From the NCBI GenBank assembly GCA_033439765.1, contig JAULSN010000001.1, forward strand, positions 6,200,001 to 6,264,000: a DNA stretch of 64,000 bases, in the 5' to 3' direction. The DNA comes from Lasiosphaeria ovina. Its lineage: Eukaryota; Ascomycota; Sordariomycetes; Sordariales; Lasiosphaeriaceae. Shown one piece after another: positions 56,071 through 64,000 of this stretch. Under the pieces are notes generated by a model, which saw only the letters and a list, made by a program, of their open reading frames with translations, ran no database searches and was not told the DNA's origin. The position numbers and the translations under genes are program-made. How positions within the stretch are numbered: position 1 is the first letter of the stretch; the number at the start of each line of letters is the position of its first letter.

Positions 56071-57942
56071 GTTGGGTGGGATTGCACTTCCTCTTTTATC
56101 TTTTTACCCTTGAATCAATTCTCTTCGCCCTGATGTTCTCTTCTCTAGATGTATTTCCACGTGCGACCCGGCCAGTGCAGCTTCTTGGTTTTCCTTGGCC
56201 GGGATTCCGCACCTCGTGTAGCTAGCCTGCGTCTCTCTATCGTCCAAGAGTCGCGAAAGTACCGACCGAGTACGGGCAGTGGCAGTGGCAGTGGCAGTCG
56301 ATTCGCCCGTCGCAAAGTCGCGTTTGCTTGCCCGATCGCTTTCTTTCCAGTTGCGAGTGTATGCTTTGATGAGTTATACACTATCCCTTCGCTGTGAAAG
56401 AAGACGCAGGTGCTGAAGCAAAGGTGCAATCGTCGTCGCCCTGTGCTGCGACGTTGAAATGGTGGTCGTTCGCAGGTTGGCTGAGGCTCTCTTCCCTCAA
56501 TGGGCACAGCCGCTTTGTCATTCGTTGTAAGGATGAGCGCCGCCCGTTAAGGTTGCATGCTAAGTGTGGTCTCAGCGGTAAGCACTGTGTGGATTTTAGG
56601 GCAGGACGGACAGTCTCCAGCGGCGGTACTGCGTCCCTCCCGTAATTAGGGGGCTAATACCTAGGGTATTTAGGCCGTCGAATTGACGTTGCGGTATATT
56701 CGTACAGTACGTTCAGCACAGTACTCTGTACTAAACCTGAGCCTTCTCCGTACTCGTCGTATTTTGTTTACCACGAGCGATACGAAGGTCAGGGCCGCCA
56801 GTGTCTGCCTTACGTAAGAGCCGTGCCTTATGCACAACTCGTTTTTAACAGTGTCTTAATCTCATCGCTAAAATATAAAGACATTAGGCATTACCCTACT
56901 AGAATCTAGTGACAATACGCTAGAACTCAGTGGGGAGTCGCTAAAAGCTTTAGCAGTAAGCCAGTTTTGAACGCACTATCCTTAGGTAAGGCAGGTAAAG
57001 GTTGAGTCTAAATTCTTTTGCCCAAATGCAACCCAAATTCAAAGTGCAAAGCTCGAATCTAAAGAGCGTCCATGCTGACTCAATATCTAAGGTACTTGAG
57101 TAATCACCGTGTCTCTAAGCTTACATGTTCTTTCATGAGCTACTCGGAACAATGAATACGGCTATTAAGCCATACCAGAGCCATGCCCTTTCTTACTTAG
57201 TCGCTTTTCTTTCTTCTCTCCACCCCCCCCCCCCAAAAGACACTCATTTACAACTCAAGCCGAGAACCTCCGCTCTCTTGACTTGAGTAAAGTCGCCTAT
57301 TGTATAACTGCGATGCGCTCATTTCGACCTAAGTACCTTTGGCGTCATTCTGGAATAGGTGACGATGGCGAGCCCAATAAGCCCATCATCGTGCGACTAG
57401 TAGGCAGTACTTTGAGGCTCTAAGTTAATATACTCTGACATCATGAACATGACGCCTCTGCCAATTTCTGCTGGCATTGTGAACTGCTGCTCCCTGTGGA
57501 ATGCGTGCTATGGCTTGTCCCCTTAAATCACGTCATGCAAGCCGCATCCTGAAAGCGCCATTTCTACAGCTGCTCTCCGCTGCGGGAAGCACCCCACTCC
57601 AAAAGCAGGCTTCGCTTCCTTGTGAGAGAATACCGCCCACACCACCAGCCCACCGTCTTCCAATGCATGGCATTAACCTTCATCAGCCGGCCTTGGTAAC
57701 CCGCCGGATACTCGACTCATCCGTCAACAAACATGCTCTATCGCTGCTCTGCAAGTTCCCTACCCACAAGATCCGGGACAAAGAGCCGGCCCGAGGCTCC
57801 ACCGCGCTGGAAAACCTCACGTGCGGTATCGCGGCCGGCATCGGAATATCGCCTTTATCTTCGACTTCGGAAGCCTCCCAGACCGAGAATTCCTTCCCCT
57901 TCCCCGGCTCCCCTTGACCGTCTTGACGTCTAAATGGCCCCT
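56071..57942. other. 1.9-kb intergenic region between RPB4 and the PP2A gene
   Basis: The upstream side of RPB4 has four GGCAGT-like copies at 56274-56298. Further right is AT-rich DNA, a C12 homopolymer at 57223-57234, and CCTAGGGTATTTAGG at ~56661-56676. ORFs at 57501-57917 (+) and 57683-58024 (-) are uninformative and the second overlaps the PP2A last intron. No gene is supported. Confidence 0.45.
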
Positions 57943-59856
57943 CTAAAGAGCAGAAAAGACGAAGAGCTGGCGGCAGGGTTAACATGTTGGAATTCCAGCA
58001 GCGTGACATGTGATTCCTCGCCATAGAGGGTGACCAAAACTTACATTATTGGTTGCAGCAATCGCAATGCTGTCTTCGAAGGGGTGCCAACTCATGTGTA
58101 GGATCTTCTTGTTGAAATCGATTTGGTCGGCATCAGTCTCCTTACGCATCCTCTGCCCCTGAGCCCCTGCAGCTGGGCTTCCCGCCCGGGAGCCACCCTT
58201 CTTGCCTCCGTTCGCTGTCGGACTTGTCGATGAGTTGATAGGAGTCGGCACCCCAACCTTTTTGGCCTTGAAAGCCGATTTGTCCGCCTGTAGTACAACT
58301 TCAACCTCCTTGTCCGGATCCGAGGGGTAAATCATGAAGTTGTTGTTGTAGCTGCCCGTCATCACATTCTTCGCGTCGCCCGAGAACACCACCTCAAACT
58401 TGTCGAAGATGCTGTCGTTTTCGTACGTATCGCATAGCCTCGGCCTCAGGTGTTCGTGGATTGGAATGGTCTTGACCGGCTGCCTTTCCATGTTGACATC
58501 CCAGATCTTGACCGTCAGGTAGTCACGCGAGAGGATATATCTGCCGTCGTAAGAGAACCGAACGTCTGAAATGGACGATATAATCTCCGAGAAGAAAGAT
58601 CTTGATGACGGGTCCTCTTCTTGCTCGAACACTGGACCGGTGTCAGTAGTTAGAAAAGGGGGCCGATGTGGAAAGCGTATGTATGTGAGTGATACACTTA
58701 CACTTGGTATGCTGGTCACAGAGGGCACTTTGCCGCATGTCGGCAAGCTTGATGGTGCCCTTGGAGCTGGCGTACATGAACCAGTTGCAGCTCAGAGGAT
58801 GGAACTCGGCCGCCGTGATAACCTCTGTCAGTTCCTCCATGTTGGCGGGCTTGATATCCACAATGTTGAAGCTTTGGTCCTGGATGTTCAGATTCCACAG
58901 GTTTATGCGCAAATCATCACTGCTGATAAAGGTCTCCCCGTCGCTGTTCACCGAAATGCTGTTGATGTGATAGGCATGGGCGTTGGCATACGTCCGCCGG
59001 GGAACGGCGGCCACGACAGTATCGTGGTGTGTAAGTCTGGGTAGCTTCAGGTCGCCAGCACTGCGGAACTGAGACTGGGGTGTAGCACGCGGCGCGCCGC
59101 CGCCGCCGGCCGTGTTGGCAGGAGTCAAGTCATGTGAAAGATTGTTCTCGGCCACAACTTTGAGCGACTTCTCAAACACCTTCCATAACTTGATGGTTTT
59201 GTCGTTGGTCGAGAGAAGATAGTGCGAGGCGTTTTGTCGCCGGCACCACTTGATCTTGTTGATCTTCTCCTCAATCTCAAGAGACTTCAGGTAGTCAAAC
59301 TCGGGCTCGTGGGACTGGAACTCGGTGTGAAACTTGTACTCGCATGTTTTTTTCTGTAGGTGACTGAGTGTAAGCGGTGACTTCACTGAAGGGCAGATGG
59401 ACTGCCGCGACTGACCGTCTCGTTCCGCTCAAAGAGCACAACCCGCCCACCCTTGTCGCCAGTCGCTAGATAGTTGCCAGTGTGATCGAACTCAACCGTC
59501 GAAATTATATCGGCTAGTTGCAGGCTCAAGTCAGCAAGTCCGAGATGGCAATACGGAGCGCAAGAAACATGGCCGGGGCAGCTTCTCGAGCCTGGTATGA
59601 GGGGTGCTCATGCCATACCTTCAGTAATATCCTCGACATCTCCCTTGTCGCCAAAGCACCTAGCGGCCAGGGTTAGTATACGGCGACACTCGAAACATGC
59701 GCAGGGACAGGGAGGGACGGCGAAGGAGGAAGGCAGCGGCAGCAGACGCGGGGTGGTGGTTAGAACACTGGTGGGGTGTTTGGGAGCGGACTAGAGCGAC
59801 GAGGCAACTCACTGCGTAAACTTCCACGTCGGCTGGTTCGCTTCTGCGTCCACCAT
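57943..59856 (-). CDS. CDC55: Protein phosphatase 2A regulatory B subunit (B55/Cdc55)
   Basis: Six exons on the minus strand: 59856-59813, 59659-59619, 59513-59416, 59353-58702, 58631-58045 and 57966-57943; 481 residues. Small exons 1-3 were placed by family sequence: [15 protein letters not shown] / [13 protein letters not shown] / [22 protein letters not shown]40-like blades follow: [70 protein letters not shown], and [20 protein letters not shown]. The last exon has only eight codons and encodes LFVFSAL and the stop, the conserved B55 C-terminus. A Gly/Ala insertion ([12 protein letters not shown]) lies between blades. Family role: a beta-propeller that directs PP2A to mitotic-exit and morphogenesis substrates. 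Confidence 0.93.
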
Positions 59857-61786
59857 CTTCAAAGATGCAGGTGCGTGGGCGAAGACCTCCCCCACTCTGC
59901 CAGATTTGTTGTCAAGAGGGGGCGCGGGCGGTTGAGCCGGCAGCGGTGGCAACAGAGAAAGCCGAACACAAGCAGTCTCGTTGCTTTTTCAGACACGGGC
60001 GGCCAAAGGAGGAGGCACGGTGCACAGGAAGCTTGAAGGCTGGACGAAACGGATACACAACGCGAGCGTGGGCGTCTTTGCTGCTGAACCGAGCTCGGGA
60101 GGGTTTGGCGGCGTTGGGACGGCTGTTGCGAGTCGGCGGCGTGAGCGAGGCAGAGATTGGTACTAGAGGTGATGTATCGCCCGGACGCAAGGCTGCGGCA
60201 GCTGATGAACAAGATGGAAAATAATTAAGGCCGTCGTTGACAAGTCTTCTTTCGGGGCGTGAGCGAGCGCGGGGTAGGAGTCAGGGTCGCACGCAGGTGT
60301 GGTCAAGGGCTGGAAAGCTTGGAGATCTTGGGGATCAGGTTAAGCTTGAAATGATGGGAATCGGTGGTGTTGGCGGCAATGATTTGGCGGTGGTGCGCCC
60401 AAATGGAGCCCCAAAGCAGAGCAGTGCTGGGGCCTCTCCCACAGTGCGTCAAAGTCACCGACAGGCGACCACCTTGTTCACCTTACTAATGGATGGATAC
60501 CTTGGTACATACATTACATACATGTACCTGTGTACTTCGTCCCTTTGCACACGTTGTAAGGTAATCCATACGCATGCGGGACCTTGACTCCAATGTTAGG
60601 TCGAGTACGCAGTATGTAAGGTCGGGTACTGTACATAATAAGGTCGGCACCTCATATTTTGCTATCTACACGTGTAAGGTAAGGTACCATTTTGATGAAG
60701 TTATCCGTAAGGCAGTGACCAAATAAATGCCCCAGCCAAATGCCCCCCTAGTCGCCTCAGTGAGTGAGCGACCTACCGTCTTTTGCAGCCTAGCCTTACC
60801 AGTCCAATCCCTAAATGATTGTTTTAGCGGGAGACTTTTCTAAAGAGATGAAAGGCATCAGGACAGGACCTCGCGGCTCGTCAAAAGGGGTTTTATTATA
60901 TTTTACTTTACTGTACTTCCGATGGGAAGCGGCACCTCGTAGAGCCCCGGTGTAAATTGTCGACGCCTATCTCTTATTTGAAATGCCTAGCACCTCAGTT
61001 GCTTGTTCACCCCAAATAAAGATGAAGCTAGCGAATTATCTTCCGTACTCAATTCCTTTCATACAATCATTGGTACCTTAGCTGTTTCTGCACGAAATGG
61101 CAAGATAGCTCAGGCAGAATCGGGTTTGGGGTTTACCTACCTAAGGAAGGTACCTTGGGTTTATATCAAAGCCTGGGCCTGATAAGCGCCTTTCCTTCCT
61201 GCCTTACCTTACTTAGTTCCTTGCCTTTTTGCATACCCGGACGTGAAGACCTAAAGCCACCTGAGTTTAAGATCTAGGCAACCTAAGCCGCTGCAGGTTA
61301 GGCTGTGCTGCTATCCTACATAGGTATCCGTTCCCGAACAATCAAATGCTGCAAAAATGCTGCAAAAATGCCTCCCGCCACCCTTATTCATTCCTACGTA
61401 TTCGGTGGTCTGTTTTCGATCCACACACACACACACACACACACACACTATTGGATGACTTGGCACTCTGCTGGGCATTACAAATCCGCAAACGCTTGCG
61501 CATACTGCGTGCCTTGCCGACAGCACGCAGTTAACTCACGGTATAAGTAAGCCTCACGGGATCAAGCAACACAGGGTTCTCCTTTCTTTACTCGTTTCCA
61601 TGCCTTGCCGAGCTCTATCGATTCATGCAATCTACTAGTACGCAACCACGGCCCAGACCCTAGGAAGGAGGCTCGATTGGATAATTAACAACAGGGCCTA
61701 TCCGCGCCACATGCCCTTCGACAGTCTGCAACAGGCACATTATTCTGGCTCGTCCGTCTCCGTGACCTCCTTGATTGACGGCGAGT
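59857..61786. other. Divergent 1.9-kb region, PP2A-B and orphan gene
   Basis: No supported gene. It holds the B55 promoter, TAAGGTAAGGTACC at ~60674-60687, CTACCTAAGGAAGGTACCTT at ~61138-61157 and the CA repeat (listed). ORFs on both strands around 59860-60220 are antisense to or overlap the B55 promoter and look accidental. Confidence 0.45.
61422..61448. repeat. (CA)n dinucleotide microsatellite
   Basis: 27 bp of alternating CA (13.5 copies), in a gene-free interval about 340 bp upstream of the next gene. Confidence 0.95.
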
Positions 61787-62785
61787 ATGGAAGGAGGCAT
61801 GCCTGGGGGAAATGCGGTGAACACAGCAAAGGGGAAAGAGAAAGCTACGAGTGAGCAGGGAGAGACACCACTTCCCGAGAGAGGGTCCCTCACCTCGAGC
61901 TTGGGGGTACTGCCGTCCATTTCCCGTGTCGCAAGGTCGGCCGCGTCGCTGTCTTCGGCTCTGCTACCAGGTCCGGGACCAGCAGGAGCAGGGCTTATTC
62001 CAATTGTTGGAGGAGGCGAAAAGGGGGAGACATCACGCACCGGGGAGGCTCTGTCTCGGGTGGGCGAAAGCTCGGCGCAAGTGCGGTCTAGCGGTGGCAG
62101 CGATTCCATCAGAACTGGTCAGACCCAGGAGCACATTGCCCGGGAAGATGCATCGTTCGCCGCCTTCTTGGAGACGACAGTCGTGAGTCTGTCGCCAGAG
62201 GCAGGCAAAGCAGACGCGGCGATGAAGGTCAGCGGCCCTGACAGAGAGCCACGGCAGACAAATTGGGGGCACAGATACCCGACACTATCAGCCGCGGAGC
62301 AGGAAGCCGTTGACGGCGCCGACGTGGTAGCCCTCCTCTCGGCCGCCGGCAGCCTCGAACCGGACTTGTTCGAGCCCGCAGACGAAACCATGTCCCGGAG
62401 CGACCTGTCGAGCCTGCGCCGCGCTTTGTTTGGCGAGGCCACGGTGGGCGACAACACTTCGTCCGTCGCGTGGGATAGTGTGCTCAATTTCATACCAGAC
62501 TACTTGCGCGTAAGGGAAAGCAGTAGGCCGGCGGCGGCCGACGGTCTGGCCACGCATCTTGGGACGACAGACAGCGAGGCGGCCTGGCAGGCGTGGATTG
62601 GGCAGTGGTCACAGATCCTGACGGGATATCAAGACGAGATTTGGGGTGACTTGGGATCCCTGGCCGAGGAAGCGCGGCTGGAGGTCCAAAAACTCTCCAA
62701 GGCTCCGCCAGACCAGAAGCCGCCCAACGAGCCCACGGCGCTCCTGCGGTTACGGGCAATTCTTGGGCACCTGCGAAGCTTGTAG
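61787..62785 (+). CDS. Conserved-looking protein of unknown function
   Basis: A single exon of 332 residues from the first ATG (61787; an upstream TTG was not used). I do not recognise a family. The first ~110 residues are Gly/Ser/Pro-rich and disordered. From ~115 the sequence becomes ordered and acidic: QEHIAREDASFAAFLETT, then YPTLSAAEQEAVDGADVVAL, WDSVLNFIPDYLR and AWQAWIGQWSQILTGYQDEI, with several amphipathic helices rich in Leu and Trp. There is no signal peptide or membrane helix. Helical bundles with conserved Trp suggest a protein-interaction role, but this is speculation. Codon use looks like the neighbouring genes. Confidence 0.65.
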   Translation: MEGGMPGGNAVNTAKGKEKATSEQGETPLPERGSLTSSLGVLPSISRVARSAASLSSALLPGPGPAGAGLIPIVGGGEKGETSRTGEALSRVGESSAQVRSSGGSDSIRTGQTQEHIAREDASFAAFLETTVVSLSPEAGKADAAMKVSGPDREPRQTNWGHRYPTLSAAEQEAVDGADVVALLSAAGSLEPDLFEPADETMSRSDLSSLRRALFGEATVGDNTSSVAWDSVLNFIPDYLRVRESSRPAAADGLATHLGTTDSEAAWQAWIGQWSQILTGYQDEIWGDLGSLAEEARLEVQKLSKAPPDQKPPNEPTALLRLRAILGHLRSL

Positions 62786-63651
62786 AGAGGGCGTCGAATG
62801 GGAACCATGAACAGGCCGTGTGTGCCGAGTTGAAGCCGGGCTCACGCGAGCGCTTCTCGAATGCTTTTCGTGCCTCTTATTCTCCAGCCCCTTCAACTAC
62901 TGTATCGTCCCAAATTCGATGTCCACCTGCCCCGCAAAATGCCGATCTAGACGAGAGGTGCGGTTGTGTGGTATTATTACATGGTATGCAGAATATGTAC
63001 AGTACATACTACCTTGCGTACTTCTCCGTACTCATTACCCCGCCGGAGGCTTGGGGTGGGTGGTTACGGAAAACGGCCTCTCCCTGACGAATTAGGAATA
63101 CCGCCGGATCTGATATGCGGTTGCTCGGCCACCGATAAGCAGACGGCCCAGAAGAAGAAATGACATCACAAACGGGCCCGCGATTGGGTGACAATTGGCG
63201 CACTGCAACACCAGAGGGACCCCAGCCCACCGCCTCCCAGCCTGCAAAATCAACAGACCAGTGATAAACTAGGCTGGCTCAGCGACCCTCTAGCGGCAGC
63301 AACCTCCACAACCTTACCTTACATACACCTAGTACATACACCACGTCGCAATATCAATAGTACCTAATGAGGTGGTTGCTTAATACAAAATCCGAACAAT
63401 AAAACCCCGAACCCTCCCGCGAATTCAGACCTATGTCCTCCAGCCTTGTGTTTTGGGGACGGTAACGCGCCCGCCCCGCCAACGCCGTATCAGCCAGCGC
63501 CTGTCTGTCAGTCTTTTGACAACTACCTTAAGGCTACCGGCCTGACCGTCCATCCCATCTCAGTCGCATCCTCAATTGGATCTCAGTTTAGGCATCACGA
63601 GCCCCAAGTTCAGAGCCCTGGGAGCTAGTTAGATACTATTTATTATCGAGG
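62786..63651. other. Intergenic region before the last gene
   Basis: 866 bp; no supported gene. Short ORFs of 60-91 aa have no features. The downstream side is the promoter of the secreted protein. Confidence 0.45.
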
Positions 63652-63923
63652 ATGGGAAGCTGGCACAGGAGCTGCTACGTCCTGCTCGCGGCCGTTGCGC
63701 TGGCCTCGTCTGTCTCGGCGGCGCATCGGCAACAGCAACCCTTCCAGCCGGTTGAGACCGGCACACCCGCCTTCGGCTTCGCCTTTGCAAAACGCCAACA
63801 GGGATGCATCGCCAACTTTTACAGCTGCGCCAACCAAGGGCCAGCCTTTGCGAGCGTGTGCTGTCAAAACGGCCAAAGTTGCCAGTTGGATGCAAGCAAT
63901 AACCCAGCCTGCTGCCCCGGGGG
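63652..63923 (+). CDS. Secreted Cys-rich protein, N-terminal exon (3' partial)
   Basis: First exon from the ATG at 63652 to a GTGAGT donor at 63924 (phase 2); the rest of the gene lies beyond the window. A signal peptide is clear (SCYVLLAAVALASSVSA, cleavage near residue 24). The mature part has QGCIANFYSCANQGPAF, VCCQNGQSCQLDASNNPACC, with paired CC motifs seen in fungal secreted or GPI-anchored proteins. Family role is unknown. The sequence between 63940 and 64000 is intronic, with AAGCTTCC/AAGCTACC tandem copies, and no downstream exon is visible. Confidence 0.7.
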
Positions 63924-63936
63924 GTGAGTCAAACAG

Positions 63937-63973
63937 TTAAAGCTTCCAAGCTTCCAAGCTACCAAGCTACCTG
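63937..63973. repeat. Short tandem repeat of AAGCTNCC
   Basis: Four near-perfect copies of an 8-mer AAGCTTCC/AAGCTACC follow the donor site of the last gene, just before CTTACCTACCTT. Confidence 0.8.
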
Positions 63974-64000
63974 CCTTACCTACCTTATTAGCCCGCCTAC

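Noticed and set aside
57501..57917. A 138-codon ORF upstream of RPB4/PP2A region.
   Set aside because: No recognisable domain, and it lies in the downstream region of the PP2A gene.
1..64000. CRISPR arrays, rRNA, tRNA and secondary-metabolite clusters.
   Set aside because: No evenly spaced identical repeats, no A/B-box pairs that I could place with confidence, no polyketide or peptide synthase domains.

Overview
This is a 64-kb stretch of a filamentous ascomycete genome (Pezizomycotina, most likely Sordariomycetes). The evidence is many short introns (about 50-90 nt) with GTRAGT-type donors, CTRAC-like branch sites and YAG acceptors; fungal gene families such as Cch1, Ric1, CFEM/GPI proteins, Acl4, Puf6 and MSH5; and roughly 50% GC with one gene per about 3 kb. 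I see no bacterial operons, CRISPR array, rRNA or tRNA. Genus and species cannot be judged from the sequence alone. Exon boundaries were placed by hand from splice signals and by keeping family-typical protein sequence in frame.

Layout. 1-1.6 kb: 3' half of RIC1 (+). 2.3-5.0 kb: a Gln-rich, possibly DNA-binding region fused to a Cys-type glutathione transferase (+). 5.7-6.7 kb: casein kinase 2 beta subunit (+). 7.8-9.3 kb: PAP2 lipid phosphatase (-). 10.7-12.0 kb: mitochondrial ribosomal protein L2 (-). 13.4-15.1 kb: B-type cyclin (+). 17.2-18.0 kb: orphan ORF (-). 19.2-20.0 kb: a decayed Mutator-like transposon with about 97-bp terminal inverted repeats. 20.8-21.1 kb: small Ser-rich protein (-). 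24.1-30.8 kb: the voltage-gated calcium channel Cch1 (-), the largest gene here. 32.7-35.4 kb: a DDT-WHIM-PHD chromatin protein (+). 38.6-40.5 kb: HMG-box regulator (+) behind a 3.2-kb gene-free upstream region. 41.4-41.8 kb: EMC5 (+). 42.4-45.8 kb: meiotic MutS homologue MSH5 (+). 46.5-47.3 kb: CFEM GPI-anchored protein (-). 48.3-52.9 kb: a ribosome-biogenesis/translation group, ACL4 (+), GIR2-like RWD protein (-) and PUF6 (+). 53.8-54.8 kb: single-pass membrane protein with a Cys-rich ectodomain (+). 55.4-56.1 kb: RNA polymerase II subunit RPB4 (-). 57.9-59.9 kb: PP2A B55 regulatory subunit (-). 61.8-62.8 kb: orphan protein (+). 63.65 kb to the end: start of a secreted Cys-rich protein (+).

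Most genes are single housekeeping units and not a cluster. Functional themes recur: cell-cycle and phosphorylation control (CK2 beta, cyclin B, PP2A-B55), membrane and secretory functions (RIC1, PAP2, EMC5, Cch1), chromatin/meiosis (PHD protein, HMG-box, MSH5) and 60S/translation (ACL4, GIR2, PUF6). The most unusual items are the fused glutathione transferase, whose catalytic Cys codon is split by an intron; the MULE relic at 19.2-20.0 kb; and the asymmetric N/E/E/E pore of Cch1. Intergenic DNA carries many short AGGTACCT/CCTTAGG-type palindromes and several simple repeats.
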